NCBI GenBank assembly: GCA_947625465.1
Contig: CANQOK010000002.1
Location: 62,001 to 126,000 of the forward strand
Source of the DNA: an uncultured Lachnospiraceae bacterium
GTDB taxonomy: Bacteria > Bacillota > Clostridia > Lachnospirales > Lachnospiraceae
DNA: 64,000 nt
Direction of reading: 5' to 3'
Part shown: positions 8,382 through 18,524 of the stretch, one piece after another
How positions within the stretch are numbered: position 1 is the first letter of the stretch
Layout of the letters: each line of letters starts with the position of its first letter
The notes under the pieces: model-generated
What the model saw: only the letters and a program-made list of their open reading frames with translations
What the model was told of the DNA's origin: nothing
The model's database searches: none
Program-made: the position numbers and the translations under genes

Positions 8382-10043
8382 TTACGCCCGCACTTCCCGC
8401 GTAACAGCCGATCCCAGATCCAGCGTGTCCTTGGAGAGCTGCTGAATAATATTGTTGATCTGTACCAGCCGCTCGGCGGCAGTCTTTTCATCCAGCGCCA
8501 GATTGGTCTGATACAGGATTTCTTCCAGATTATCGTGAATTTCCCGGATCTGGTTCTGAATATTGAGAATCTGATCCGCATCAATAAATTCTTCTTCCGC
8601 GCTGCGCTGCTCTGCCGGAGCCGATATCTGCGCTCCGCCAAGCGTATAAGTCGCCGGGCCGTGCAGCACCGTACAGTCATAACCCAGCTTTTCTTTCACC
8701 AGCGCGGCAAAATCCATTTTGGAATCCTCTTCCCCATGCACCAGAAAAATCTGCTTCGGCCTCACCTGAAATCCTTCCAGCCATGCCAGCAGGCCGTCCC
8801 GGTCCGCGTGTCCGGAAAATCCTTCCAGATTGTAGATCTGCGCGCCTACATGAATCTCCTCTCCCAGAACAGACAGATCCCGCTCACCGTCTACGATGCG
8901 CCGGCCCAGGGTTCCATTTGCCTGATAGCCTACAAATACGATACTGTTTCTCCGATCCCACAGATTATGTTTCAGATGATGCCGGATCCTGCCCGCATCA
9001 CACATCCCGCTCGCGGAAATAATGATCTTCGGCGCAGGATCTTCATTGAGCGCCATAGATTCCTCCGTAGTCCGGGTAAAATACAGATTCCGAAAATCCA
9101 GGGGATTGTCCCCATTTAAAATATATTCTCTGGTCGCGTCGTCAAATACCGACGCATTCCGCTTAAATACTTCCGTTGTCGTGATCGCCATCGGGCTGTC
9201 AATGTATACGTTGATCTTGTCCAGGATCGGCTTATACTCATTATGGCTTTCATAATACTGATTCAGCTGAAAGATCAGTTCCTGCGTTCTCCCTACCGCA
9301 AATGCGGGGATCACTACGGTTCCTCCGCGCTGCGCGGTTTTAATGATGATCTCCATTAACCGCTCCACGCTTTCCAGATTCTGTTCATGCAGACGGTTTC
9401 CATATGTAGTTTCCATGATAACGTAATCCGCCTTTTTTATGATCACCGGATCCCGCAGGATCGGACGGTCTGCCACGCCCAAATCTCCGGAAAATACGAT
9501 TTTAGAGGTTGCGCCTTCCTCTTCCACCCAGATTTCCGTGATCGCGGATCCGAGGATATGGCCCGCATCGTTAAAGCATATCTTGACCCTGTCATTGATC
9601 TCCACCAATTGGTCATACAATACCGGTTCCACATAGGCAAGCGATGCCTCCGCGTCTTCTACCGTATAGAGCGGTTCTGTCTCCGGCCGGCCGGCACGTC
9701 TTGCTTTCCGGTTCGCCCACTCTGCGTCTTTCTCATGAATATGTCCGCAGTCCCGCAGCATGACCTCCAGCAGATCTGCCGTTGCTTTGGTACAGTAAAT
9801 CCTTCCCCGGAATCCCTGCTTTACTAACAGCGGAATCCTGCCGCTGTGATCCACATGCGCATGGCTTAAGATCATGCAGTCGATTTCCTCCGGCTTAAAC
9901 GGAAATGCCTCCGCATTTCTCGCTTCCATATGCTTATTCCCCTGAAACTGTCCGCAGTCCAGCAAGATGCTGTATTCTCCGGTTCGGAGCAGATGACAGG
10001 ATCCGGTCACGCAGTCTACCGCGCCGCAAAATTGAATCTCCAT
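8382..10043 (-). CDS. Metallo-beta-lactamase/beta-CASP family hydrolase (probable RNase)
   Basis: A 553-residue protein. The N-terminal MBL fold has the zinc motif HAHVDHSG near residue 60, with further ligands in DAGHILGSA and FSGDLG. The beta-CASP insertion and the C-terminal RMMBL region (GFSGHADRDGLLAWLEGF, FLVHGEEDS) complete the fold of RNA- or DNA-processing nucleases of the TTHA0252/CPSF type. About 80 residues at the C-terminus are extra and predicted helical (EEFIDADQILNIQNQIREIH). The start follows AGGAGG. It lies 3 bp after the VanZ-like gene, which suggests one transcript. The substrate is not evident. Confidence 0.9.
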   Translation of the reverse strand: MEIQFCGAVDCVTGSCHLLRTGEYSILLDCGQFQGNKHMEARNAEAFPFKPEEIDCMILSHAHVDHSGRIPLLVKQGFRGRIYCTKATADLLEVMLRDCGHIHEKDAEWANRKARRAGRPETEPLYTVEDAEASLAYVEPVLYDQLVEINDRVKICFNDAGHILGSAITEIWVEEEGATSKIVFSGDLGVADRPILRDPVIIKKADYVIMETTYGNRLHEQNLESVERLMEIIIKTAQRGGTVVIPAFAVGRTQELIFQLNQYYESHNEYKPILDKINVYIDSPMAITTTEVFKRNASVFDDATREYILNGDNPLDFRNLYFTRTTEESMALNEDPAPKIIISASGMCDAGRIRHHLKHNLWDRRNSIVFVGYQANGTLGRRIVDGERDLSVLGEEIHVGAQIYNLEGFSGHADRDGLLAWLEGFQVRPKQIFLVHGEEDSKMDFAALVKEKLGYDCTVLHGPATYTLGGAQISAPAEQRSAEEEFIDADQILNIQNQIREIHDNLEEILYQTNLALDEKTAAERLVQINNIIQQLSKDTLDLGSAVTREVRA

Positions 10044-10046
10044 TCG

Positions 10047-10550
10047 TTAAACCTCCTCCTTTTTCCGCCTGATCTCATACAAGCTGTAAATTCCAAATAA
10101 AATCAGCAGACCGGTCAGTGCCCCCGCGCTGTCGATCCCGATATCCAGCAGCCGTCCTGCTCTTCCCGGAACAAAAAGCTGATGACATTCGTCAATGACC
10201 GCATAGGCAGCAGCAAACAGCCACGCCGAGATCATCCAGCGCTTCCCGCGAAATCCATTCGTCCTGTAAAATGCGGCAGCCGCCAGAACCGCCAGACAGG
10301 CATATTCCGTAAAATGCGCCAGCTTCCGTATGATCGGTTCCCAATATAATACGATCTCTGTCTGCTGTGCACCTGTAATCTCCGGAGCTACCCACTCCGT
10401 TACCTGAGCGATCACCTGATGCGTAAATCCCAGACTGACTGCTGAGGATTCCAGGTCGTCCTGCGCGGAAAATAAAAAGATCACAGCCATCATAACGGCT
10501 ACCAGAATCCACCAGCCGTATTTTAATACCTTTTTTTCCTTAAATTTCAT
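10047..10550 (-). CDS. VanZ-like membrane protein
   Basis: A 167-residue protein with four or five hydrophobic segments and the VanZ-family pattern: FLFSAQD after the first helix, KLAHFTEYACLAVL, and AAAYAVIDECHQLFVPGRAGRLLDIGIDSAGALTG. VanZ itself gives low-level teicoplanin resistance, but most relatives have unknown roles in the envelope. The start follows AAGGAGGAG. It is the first gene of a two-gene unit with the beta-CASP hydrolase. Confidence 0.88.
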   Translation of the reverse strand: MKFKEKKVLKYGWWILVAVMMAVIFLFSAQDDLESSAVSLGFTHQVIAQVTEWVAPEITGAQQTEIVLYWEPIIRKLAHFTEYACLAVLAAAAFYRTNGFRGKRWMISAWLFAAAYAVIDECHQLFVPGRAGRLLDIGIDSAGALTGLLILFGIYSLYEIRRKKEEV

Positions 10551-10652
10551 AACTCCTCCTTTGCTCTATTTCATTTTACACCTGCATGTACAAAAATACT
10601 ACAATTTTTACATTTTTTTATAATTTATCACCATTTATTCATATTTTTCGTA

Positions 10653-10681
10653 TTGATAACCCCCTGGAAAAGAAGTACAAT
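10653..10681 (+). promoter_or_regulatory. Promoter of the mannose fusion gene
   Basis: TTGATA and TACAAT are separated by 17 bp. The predicted transcript starts near 10688, about 33 bases before ATG 10721 and its GTGGAGG site. This rules out an in-frame ATG at 10586, which would lie upstream of the promoter. Confidence 0.7.
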
Positions 10682-10720
10682 ACACACAGGATATCATTTT
10701 ATAATTGTGGAGGAATCGGC

Positions 10721-13069
10721 ATGAAATGCTTTGTTCTGGCCGGCGGCACAGGGGATACGCTGTGGCCGTTATCGCGCCATAAATATCCAAAACAATTCAT
10801 TCATTTTAATAAAGGGCGTTCCCTGTTTCAGGAGACGATCGCCAGAAACATGTCCTACTGTGACGAATTTTTTATCATCACACAGCAGGACTTTCAATTC
10901 ATTGTGGAGGAACAGCTCATTGCTTTTCAGGGGCTGAAATACCGCTTGTTTATCGAATCCTCCGGCCACCGGACCGGCCCTTCTCTGGCGCTCACAGCCA
11001 TGTTCTGCGATCCGGATGAAGTCGTTATGGTGATCACTTCGGATCATCTGCTGGTAGGCGCTTCCTACGCGGAATTTGTCATGGAAGCGAAGGATATCGC
11101 GCAGACAGGACGGATCGTGACGCAGGTCATAGAACCGCAGAAGGCAAGCAGCCGCTTTTCCTATCTGAAATGGGATCCGGCATCCGAACGGGTTACGGAA
11201 TTTATATATCGCCCTCCCATTGAAGTCTCCGCCCGTTTTTTCTCATCAGGGGATTATTGCTGGAATATGGGGATTCTTACATTTCGCATTCAGGATTTTC
11301 TGAAGGAATTAAACCACTGTTCTCCGGATCTGTATGCTGCCTGTGAACAGAATATCCATCTGGCAGCTGAAAAAGACGGCGTGGTTTTTTTCCCACCTGC
11401 TTTGATGAACCATCTGCCTATGATTAGTATAGACGAAGTTCTGCTGGCTAAAACAGACAAACTCTACGCGCTGAAATGCGATTACGCATGGCGGGACATC
11501 GGCAGCCTGCGCGCCTATGATAAGTACGCTCTGGATTCCGACAAGGAAAATATCATTCTCAATCATTGTCAGGACACCACTGTCATTAACCACACCTCCG
11601 ACCGTCTCGTGGTCGTAAACGGGATTTCCGACGCTATTATTGTAAATACAGATGACGCGCTGTATGTGACGAGCCGGGATACGGCGGACCAGATCAAACA
11701 GATCGCTGCCGAGCACAAAGCCGAATACCGGGACTATTTTGACAACAATACCCGGTTTTATCATGTCTGGGGAATGAATGAGATCTTATCCAGACAGGAT
11801 AACTGTCTGGTCAATAAAATTACCATTTCGCCCGGTATGGTAACGGATTTTCCCATTGACGAATCCCGCACCGCACTGTGGTTTCTTGTAAACGGCACGG
11901 CAGAAATCACGCTGGGCGCGACGACTCGGGAATACCATACCGGAGAAAGTCTTTCTTTTTCCATGGGAATCCCGCATTCCGCCTCTAACCCTACCGATAA
12001 GCCCATTATGATCATGGAAGTCAGTATGGAACAGGCTCTGACCGACAGCCATACGGATAAGCCCGCACAGTCAGCCGGCATCGCAGGTTCTGCCTCCGCC
12101 CCCTGTGAATTTGTAAAGATGGCTCCGGCTTTTAAAGATTACCTTTGGGGCGGAACCCGGATCAAAACCGAATTAAAGAAAAACTGCCCGCTGGACACTG
12201 TCGCAGAGAGCTGGGAGTTATCGGCCCATCCAGACGGAATGGCTTCCATTTCCGGCGGTCAGTATGACGGGATGCCTTTTCAGGATTATTTAAATATTAT
12301 CGGGAAAGAGGCGCTGGGCTGGAAATGTACTCACTATGACCGCTTTCCGTTACTGATCAAATTTATCGATGCGGCAAAACCGCTGTCTGTGCAGATTCAT
12401 CCGGGCGACGACTATGCCCTGACGCATGAGAAAGAATATGGGAAAAACGAAATGTGGTATGTGATGGACTGCGCCAAAGATTCCTATATTTATTACGGAT
12501 TAAACCGCGAGATCAGTAAAGCGGAGCTGCGGAAACGGATCCGGGAAAATACTTTGCTGGATGTGCTGAATAAAGTGCCCGTACAGAAAGGCGACTCTTT
12601 CTTTGTAGAAGCCGGTACGATCCACGCCATCGGCGCCGGGATCCTGATCTGTGAGATTCAGCAGAATTCTAACTGTACTTACCGGATGTACGACTACAAT
12701 CGGCGCGACAAATTCAATAAACGCCGGCCGCTCCATATCCGGAAATCTCTGGCGGTAGCCAATACCGAACCCATGGAAGCCGCCGCTACCCGGGAATGGA
12801 AACCGGAACCTCTGAAAGATAATGTGACAGAGGAAGTTCTATGCCGATGCAAATACTTTGAAACCGTAAAATACTCGGTTTCGGATACGCTGGATCTGCC
12901 GGTCGACAGTACTTCCTTCCATGCCGTTGTCATTACGAAAGGAGACGGTTCTCTTACGGTGGAATCCCATTCCGCCTCATTCCGCATGGGCGACTGTTTC
13001 TTTATCCCAGCTGGTGATAAAAAGCTTCATATCTCCGGAAAATGTGAAGTTCTGATCACCCATGTATAA
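10721..13069 (+). CDS. Degenerate GDP-mannose pyrophosphorylase fused to class I phosphomannose isomerase
   Basis: A 782-residue two-part protein. Residues 1 to about 345 match the mannose-1-phosphate guanylyltransferase fold (MKCFVLAGGTGDTLWPLSR, YPKQF, ITSDH), and about 350-450 are its cupin-like tail. Residues from 463 are a Bacillus-type class I mannose-6-phosphate isomerase (FKDYLWGGTRIKTEL, LSVQIHPGD, KNEMWYV, GTIHAIGAG) with its zinc ligands Gln, His, Glu and His present. The first part has lost signature residues: GTRLWP reads GDTLWP, the FVEKP motif reads FIYRPP, and the cupin lacks the usual His cluster. A normal guanylyltransferase is encoded at 35880-36977, so this N-terminal part may be regulatory. 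The isomerase links fructose-6-phosphate to GDP-mannose synthesis. Confidence 0.88.
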   Translation: MKCFVLAGGTGDTLWPLSRHKYPKQFIHFNKGRSLFQETIARNMSYCDEFFIITQQDFQFIVEEQLIAFQGLKYRLFIESSGHRTGPSLALTAMFCDPDEVVMVITSDHLLVGASYAEFVMEAKDIAQTGRIVTQVIEPQKASSRFSYLKWDPASERVTEFIYRPPIEVSARFFSSGDYCWNMGILTFRIQDFLKELNHCSPDLYAACEQNIHLAAEKDGVVFFPPALMNHLPMISIDEVLLAKTDKLYALKCDYAWRDIGSLRAYDKYALDSDKENIILNHCQDTTVINHTSDRLVVVNGISDAIIVNTDDALYVTSRDTADQIKQIAAEHKAEYRDYFDNNTRFYHVWGMNEILSRQDNCLVNKITISPGMVTDFPIDESRTALWFLVNGTAEITLGATTREYHTGESLSFSMGIPHSASNPTDKPIMIMEVSMEQALTDSHTDKPAQSAGIAGSASAPCEFVKMAPAFKDYLWGGTRIKTELKKNCPLDTVAESWELSAHPDGMASISGGQYDGMPFQDYLNIIGKEALGWKCTHYDRFPLLIKFIDAAKPLSVQIHPGDDYALTHEKEYGKNEMWYVMDCAKDSYIYYGLNREISKAELRKRIRENTLLDVLNKVPVQKGDSFFVEAGTIHAIGAGILICEIQQNSNCTYRMYDYNRRDKFNKRRPLHIRKSLAVANTEPMEAAATREWKPEPLKDNVTEEVLCRCKYFETVKYSVSDTLDLPVDSTSFHAVVITKGDGSLTVESHSASFRMGDCFFIPAGDKKLHISGKCEVLITHV

Positions 13070-13075
13070 ATATGC

Positions 13076-13123
13076 TGAAAAAGCGGGATTTCTGATCAGT
13101 TCAGAAAATCCCGCAGATTTTTT
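13076..13123. terminator. Bidirectional terminator
   Basis: An inverted repeat, GCGGGATTT...AAATCCCGC, is flanked by an A-run on the left and a T-run on the right. It serves the fusion gene on the plus strand and the converging MarR gene, whose last codons overlap it. Confidence 0.8.
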
Positions 13124-13524
13124 AATGCTTTGATTAAAACTTCAATTTCCTCTTCTTTCAGTTCTCCCAAAAGTGCCCGGATCATATCCTGATGAAACTT
13201 CCGGTGATGCGCGTAAGCCCGCGCGCCTTTCGGCAGCAGGGAGATCAGCACTACCCGCTTGTCCCGTTCACTGCGTTCCCGTTTTACATAGCCCTTTTTT
13301 ACCAGGCTGTTGACGGCGATTGTCAGGGTTCCCAGCGTTACATCCAAGGTTTTTGCGACCGTAGACATATTCTTGGGCTCACCGGTTCCAATGGCGTCCA
13401 TGATATGCATATCGTTGTTCGTGATATCCGTAAATTCACCGGTGATCACGGCATTTTTTTCCACATCCAGAATCTCATTAAATAGTTTGACCACAATCCC
13501 ATTCACGGTTTCATACCGTTCCAT
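13096..13524 (-). CDS. MarR family transcriptional regulator (FabT-like)
   Basis: A 142-residue winged-helix repressor. ATG 13524 follows GGAGGGAGAAC. An upstream ATG at 13539 lacks a site. The recognition region MSTVAKTLDVTLGTLTIAVNSL and the wing KRERSERDKRVVLISLLPKG are clear. The pattern NNDMHIMDAIG with VTLGTLT resembles FabT-type regulators of fatty acid synthesis, but no fab genes are present here, so the target is open. It lies 23 bp downstream of the PIG-L gene and probably shares its transcript. Confidence 0.88.
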   Translation of the reverse strand: MERYETVNGIVVKLFNEILDVEKNAVITGEFTDITNNDMHIMDAIGTGEPKNMSTVAKTLDVTLGTLTIAVNSLVKKGYVKRERSERDKRVVLISLLPKGARAYAHHRKFHQDMIRALLGELKEEEIEVLIKALKNLRDFLN

Positions 13525-13547
13525 GTTCTCCCTCCTCATACCAACTC

Positions 13548-14315
13548 TCAGTTATCTGCCGCTTCATCCGCAGGAATCCAGTGCTCATACGGCATCATAT
13601 GATACAGCTTCCGCAGTGTTCCTCTCTGGCTCTCATACAGTTTCATGATCTCCCGCTTCCGGTTATAATCGGTTTTATCCATTTCCTCCAGATCATAAGG
13701 GATCCGGTCATTGACATAATAAGTCCCGAACCAGGAAAGCGCCGCCCGGCAGTCTGTCTCTTTATATTCCTGATCTACGATCTCATGCGTCATGATGTGA
13801 TGCTGGTGTCCGTATTCCCCCGCTTCATTGTGGCTGACTACCTGCTCCCACTCTTTATAAGAAAGTACTTCCGCGATATCCGCTTCGATGGCTTCACGCC
13901 ACAAAGACCAGCTGCTCCGTTTATTTCCGATCTTATCCGGATAAGATAAGATCAGACCTTTATCTCCCGTTTCCTTTAAGACAGCTTCAAACTCCGCCCG
14001 TCTGACTTCATCATAGCCTCTGGTGATACATACCACCAGATAATTATCCTGCAGCAGATGCTGTCCGCCCCAGAGCAGTTCATCATCCGGATGCGCCACG
14101 ATCATAACCTTATCAAATCCGTCTAACTGCAGTCCGTCCAGCTGTTCTTTCGTTACGGCAGGCAGATTCAGAAACGGATACAAAACCACGATCGTATAAA
14201 TTCCCAGGGCCAAAATTCCGCCGGCCAATATTCCCAGCAGGATCTTCCACCAGCGTTTCCCTTTTCTTTTTTTTATTTTCTCTTGTTTCTCAATCTTCTC
14301 AATCGTTTCTTCCAT
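13548..14315 (-). CDS. Membrane-anchored PIG-L/LmbE family deacetylase
   Basis: The product has 255 residues: a charged N-terminal tail, one membrane segment at about residues 25-48, then a PIG-L domain. The zinc motif AHPDDELLWGG and the downstream His pair in GEYGHQHHIMTHE are present. Relatives remove N-acetyl groups from GlcNAc-containing lipids, glycans or thiols. The orientation suggests an extracytoplasmic catalytic domain acting on a surface glycan. The start codon has only a weak ribosome binding site. It is divergent from a YfhO gene, which also points to envelope glycan work. Confidence 0.87.
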   Translation of the reverse strand: MEETIEKIEKQEKIKKRKGKRWWKILLGILAGGILALGIYTIVVLYPFLNLPAVTKEQLDGLQLDGFDKVMIVAHPDDELLWGGQHLLQDNYLVVCITRGYDEVRRAEFEAVLKETGDKGLILSYPDKIGNKRSSWSLWREAIEADIAEVLSYKEWEQVVSHNEAGEYGHQHHIMTHEIVDQEYKETDCRAALSWFGTYYVNDRIPYDLEEMDKTDYNRKREIMKLYESQRGTLRKLYHMMPYEHWIPADEAADN

Positions 14316-14488
14316 TGTTTCACGTTCTGTCTCTTTCAGACAGACTCCTTACCCTGTAACCAATAAAATTCTATCACATATTTATCAAAAAATGAAGATT
14401 TTTTCTGCATCTTGTGGTAGAATCTTACCGTAGCATGTAGAATCTTATCCTGATATACGATTGCAATCATAACTTTACGGAGAGTAAA

Positions 14489-17032
14489 ATGAACCGCGAT
14501 TTCATAAAACGATTCTCTGCTTCCACGGCTGTTCATCTGACGCTGCTGGCCGGGTGGGTTCTGCTGGTGGCGGCTCTGATCACCCACGGTACCTATATTT
14601 ACGGTGCAGATGTGGACTGGGTCAATCAGCACAGCGTCCTTCCGGACTATTTCCGGCAGCATTTCTATCAGACCGGAGAGCTGTTTCCGGAGTTTGCGCC
14701 GGATCTGGGAGCAGGACAAAATATCTACTATTTTGCATATCACGGATTTTTAAGTCCTTTTACCCTGCTTTCTTACTGTCTTCCCTGGATCAGTATGGTG
14801 GATTATACGATCGTTTCCAATCTGATCATTACGATTCTTTCTGTCTGGCTGTTTTATTACTGGATGCGCAAAAAAGGCTTTTCCCCGCGCATGGCATGGT
14901 TCAGCGCCTTTCTGTTTTCCTGTGCCGCGCCGCTTATCTATCACAGCCACAAACAGGTGATGTTTGTACAGTATATGCCGTTTCTGATTCTTGCTTATAT
15001 GGGGATTGAACGGCTGTATGCAAAGAAAAAAGGCGGGCTTTTGGCTGTCAGCGTATTTCTTATGTTTATGACCAGCTATTTCTTCAGCGTATCCGCGCTG
15101 TTTGCTCTGACCTTTTTTGCCGTTTATAAATATATTGGCACAACGGAGAAACCGTGCATCCGCACTTTTTTGTCTGCTGCCTGTCGATATGCTTACTGCC
15201 TGCTGACCGGTATTTTTATGGCAGGCGTTCTGCTGCTGCCGACACTGTACGCCCTTCTTGCCGGACGGGGCGACGAGGCCGGAGAGGGACAAGCCTTATC
15301 CCGGTTACTGATTCCGAAGCTCTCCCTTACCGGCGTAGCTTACAGCGCTTACGGCATCGGTGTGACCGCAGTGGGATTTCTGGCAATCCTCTATTTTCTC
15401 CTGCACAGGAAAAAGGCCGGCAGCAAATTTATGGCTGCGTTTATTCTTCTGTTTACCTGCCTGCCCTTATTCCTCTATTTTCTCAACGGACTGTTATATT
15501 TACGGACCAAAGCGCTGATTCCGTTTTTGCCGCTGGTCTGCTATATGATCGGCTGCTTCTGCTGTGAGGTGCGGGACTGCCGGCTGCAGTTAAAGCCCTA
15601 TTTGATCACCGCGCCCATCCTGCTCCTGCTGGCGATCCCTGCTTTTTGTGAAACTCCTGTTTCCCTGTGCTTTATACCGGATCTCGGGCTCTGTCTGCTC
15701 GGAATCCGGCTGGCGCAGAAATACCGTAAAAGCTGGATCTTCTTCCTGCCCTGCTGCCTGACCGCCATGATCACCTGCATTGCAGTCAATGTTTCCTGCG
15801 GGCTTTTAAAAACAGAAACGGCCGCTTACATGCACAGTCCGGCCAAAAACGCGCTGCTTGAAAACGCGATCACGGCCGACGCCTCGCCTTCTGTCTTCCG
15901 AAGCGGGGATATGTCCGCGCCCAAAGCCACGAACAATCAGTATTTTGGGACGGGATTTTACGGCACCGGCTTTTATTCCTCTGCCTACAACCGCTATTAC
16001 CGGGATTTCTGTTATAACGATATCCTGCTTGCCAATCCGACGGTAAACCCGATTTCTGTCACGGTTCCCAATGACGCGCTGTATCAGCGGTTCATGGGTG
16101 TGAAATATCTGGTATCGGATTATGGAGCGCCCGCCGGCTATACCCCCATTGCCAAAGACGGTTATTTTACTCTGTACCAAAATCCGGACGTGTATCCGAT
16201 CGGATTCGGCGGACATGAACTGATGAGTCTTCGGGAATACCGGACCTTATCTCCCGAAGATAAGGAATTTGCTGTTTTGCGTTATATCGTAGTTGACCGG
16301 GAGCTGCCGGATGTGTATGTCTCTCCTTACGAACCGGTCAATCTGAAACCAGATCTCTCCGCATTATCCTTTGTGCCGACAGTTCGGGGTGACTACCGGG
16401 TAACGATACCCGCTTCCTCCGGCACCCGTTCCGCTGTAATCAAACTGCCCTCTTCCCTGCAGGAAGACCTCTACGTCGTAAATACACAGATATTGGAACG
16501 CCCAAATACCCGCGCCTGCATTCGAGTCAATCTGATCCAGAATGTGCTGAGCGGGAAAAACGCCACACTGCCGAATGATAATTTTCATCTGCGTTATATG
16601 GTTTCCAGCGCAGAGCCGCTTAATACCATGACCATTGATTTCGCAGCTCCGGCCGACTATGTAATGACGGATCTTACCATTTCAAAGGTCAGCTATCAGA
16701 CTATCTGTGAACAGGGAAAGAACCTGTCCCGGCTGACGGACGCCCGCTGGGAAGAAAGCAATCGGCTGACCGGAACCATTTCTATGGAACAGGATGGCTA
16801 TTTTGCCACAACGATTCCCTATGATGAGGGCTTTACGGTTTTGGTAGACGGACGGGAAATGAGCTATGAGTTAACAGACAATGCATTCCTCGGTTTTCCG
16901 ATGGCAGCCGGAACCCACTCCGTGGAAATCTGTTTTCATGCGCCGTTTCGGACGGCAGGCATCTGCCTGTCACTGTTGGGTATCGGGATGCTGCTTGCCA
17001 TGCTGATCCTGCAGGCTATGCGGAAATCCTAA
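14489..17032 (+). CDS. YfhO family membrane protein (putative glycosyltransferase)
   Basis: An 847-residue protein. About twelve hydrophobic segments occupy residues 1-430. A large extracytoplasmic part follows (about 435-810), and one last membrane helix closes the protein. The N-terminal loop GTYIYGADVDWVNQHSVLPDYFRQ carries the acidic site expected between helices 1 and 2 in GT-C-fold enzymes. The C-terminal part, with GYFATTIPYDEGFTVLVDG, is typical of YfhO. In Bacillus, YfhO glycosylates lipoteichoic acid, and a similar surface role is inferred here. It starts after ACGGAGAG. A second YfhO protein is encoded at 29327. Confidence 0.88.
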   Translation: MNRDFIKRFSASTAVHLTLLAGWVLLVAALITHGTYIYGADVDWVNQHSVLPDYFRQHFYQTGELFPEFAPDLGAGQNIYYFAYHGFLSPFTLLSYCLPWISMVDYTIVSNLIITILSVWLFYYWMRKKGFSPRMAWFSAFLFSCAAPLIYHSHKQVMFVQYMPFLILAYMGIERLYAKKKGGLLAVSVFLMFMTSYFFSVSALFALTFFAVYKYIGTTEKPCIRTFLSAACRYAYCLLTGIFMAGVLLLPTLYALLAGRGDEAGEGQALSRLLIPKLSLTGVAYSAYGIGVTAVGFLAILYFLLHRKKAGSKFMAAFILLFTCLPLFLYFLNGLLYLRTKALIPFLPLVCYMIGCFCCEVRDCRLQLKPYLITAPILLLLAIPAFCETPVSLCFIPDLGLCLLGIRLAQKYRKSWIFFLPCCLTAMITCIAVNVSCGLLKTETAAYMHSPAKNALLENAITADASPSVFRSGDMSAPKATNNQYFGTGFYGTGFYSSAYNRYYRDFCYNDILLANPTVNPISVTVPNDALYQRFMGVKYLVSDYGAPAGYTPIAKDGYFTLYQNPDVYPIGFGGHELMSLREYRTLSPEDKEFAVLRYIVVDRELPDVYVSPYEPVNLKPDLSALSFVPTVRGDYRVTIPASSGTRSAVIKLPSSLQEDLYVVNTQILERPNTRACIRVNLIQNVLSGKNATLPNDNFHLRYMVSSAEPLNTMTIDFAAPADYVMTDLTISKVSYQTICEQGKNLSRLTDARWEESNRLTGTISMEQDGYFATTIPYDEGFTVLVDGREMSYELTDNAFLGFPMAAGTHSVEICFHAPFRTAGICLSLLGIGMLLAMLILQAMRKS

Positions 17033-17082
17033 AAAAGCCCGAATCCGCCGGCGTACAGATGCCGTGGATTCGAGCTTTTTTA
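17033..17082. terminator. Bidirectional terminator between yfhO and pgi
   Basis: A long inverted repeat (AAAAAAGCCCGAATCC ... GGATTCGAGCTTTTTT) sits between two converging genes, starting one base after the YfhO stop codon. Confidence 0.85.
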
Positions 17083-17109
17083 ATAACTTTAATATAATAC
17101 GCGATAATC

Positions 17110-18456
17110 TTATAATCTCTTCAACAACGCTTCGCGTTCTTTCTCATATCCGGGTTTGCCAAGCAGCGCAAACATATTCTTCTTGTAGCTCTCAACGCCC
17201 GGCTGGTTAAACGGATTCACACCTAACAGATAGCCGCTGATCCCGCATGCAAATTCATAGAAATAGAACAGCTCGCCCAGGTAGAATTCATTCTGCTCCG
17301 GCACATTTACCACCAGATTGGGTACATTGCCGTCCGTATGCGCCAGCAGGGTTCCGTTCATGGCGCTCTTGTTGATGAAGTCCATATTTTTGCCGGTCAG
17401 ATAATTGAGGCCGTCCAGATCTACCGGTTCTTCCTCAATCTCTACGGTTGCCTTCGGCGTCTCAATATTCAGGATCGTTTCAAACATAATTCTGGCGCCG
17501 TCCTGAATGAACTGACCCATGGAGTGCAGGTCAGTGGTCAGGTCTACGGATGCCGGGAACAGGCCCTTGCCGTCCTTGCCTTCGCTCTCGCCGTATAACT
17601 GTTTCCACCACTCAGATACATAGTGCAGACTGGGCTCGTAATTTGCCAGGATCTCTACACTCTTTCCTTTTCTCAGCAAGATATTGCGGACCGCAGCGTA
17701 CTGCAGCGCATCATTTTCTGCAAACGGCGCGTTCAGGGCTTTTTCCCGTCCGCTGGCAGCGCCTGCCATCAATGCCGCAATATCCGCGCCGCTGGCTGCA
17801 ATAGGCAGTAAGCCGACAGCAGTCAATACAGAGAACCGGCCGCCTACGTCATCCGGTACCACAAAGGTCTCATAGCCCTCTTCGGTAGCCAGATTCTTCA
17901 GGGCTCCCTTTGCCTTATCAGTGGTCGCATAGATTCTCTTCGCCGCCTCTGCCTTGCCGTACTTCTTCTCCAGCAGTTTCTTAAATACACGGAACGCAAT
18001 AGCAGGTTCCGTGGTCGTACCGGACTTGGAGATAATATTGATAGAAAAATCCTTGCCCTCTACCACATCCATCAGATGACGCAGATATGTGCCGCTGATG
18101 CTGTTGCCGCAATAGTAAATCTCCGGTGCTTTCCGCTGTTCTTTGGTCAGATTATTATAAAAGCTGTGACCGCAGAAATCAATGGCTGCTCTTGCGCCCA
18201 GATAAGAACCGCCGATCCCGATTACCAGCAGCACATCCGAATCACTCTGAATCTTCTTAGCTGCTGCCTGAATCCGCGCGAACTCTTCCTTGTCATAATC
18301 CACCGGCAGATCGATCCAACCCAGGAAATCATTGCCTGCGCCTGTCTTGCTTACCAGCTTGTCCTTTGCTGCCGCTACCAGCTCACTCATATAGGATACT
18401 TCATGTTCGCTGATAAAACCGGCTGCCTTTGAATAATCAAATGTTACCTTTGCCAT
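17110..18456 (-). CDS. pgi: Glucose-6-phosphate isomerase
   Basis: A 448-residue enzyme of the short Firmicutes type that interconverts glucose-6-phosphate and fructose-6-phosphate. Visible signatures include [45 protein letters not shown] (family signature 1) and [18 protein letters not shown] (signature 2 with the catalytic Lys). The start follows AAAGGAG. It stands alone. In this window it also feeds fructose-6-phosphate into the mannose and GDP-rhamnose branch. Confidence 0.97.
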   Translation of the reverse strand: MAKVTFDYSKAAGFISEHEVSYMSELVAAAKDKLVSKTGAGNDFLGWIDLPVDYDKEEFARIQAAAKKIQSDSDVLLVIGIGGSYLGARAAIDFCGHSFYNNLTKEQRKAPEIYYCGNSISGTYLRHLMDVVEGKDFSINIISKSGTTTEPAIAFRVFKKLLEKKYGKAEAAKRIYATTDKAKGALKNLATEEGYETFVVPDDVGGRFSVLTAVGLLPIAASGADIAALMAGAASGREKALNAPFAENDALQYAAVRNILLRKGKSVEILANYEPSLHYVSEWWKQLYGESEGKDGKGLFPASVDLTTDLHSMGQFIQDGARIMFETILNIETPKATVEIEEEPVDLDGLNYLTGKNMDFINKSAMNGTLLAHTDGNVPNLVVNVPEQNEFYLGELFYFYEFACGISGYLLGVNPFNQPGVESYKKNMFALLGKPGYEKEREALLKRL

Positions 18457-18524
18457 AACAAAAATCTCCTTTTTTGTTCTTTTTATCCATTATAGTCTTT
18501 TCAATTCTGTAACGCAAGCATTTT

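Noticed and set aside
10586-10720. Upstream extension of the mannose fusion protein from ATG 10586
   Set aside because: A TTGATA-17-TACAAT promoter lies inside this stretch and the domain begins at ATG 10721 with its own GTGGAGG site.
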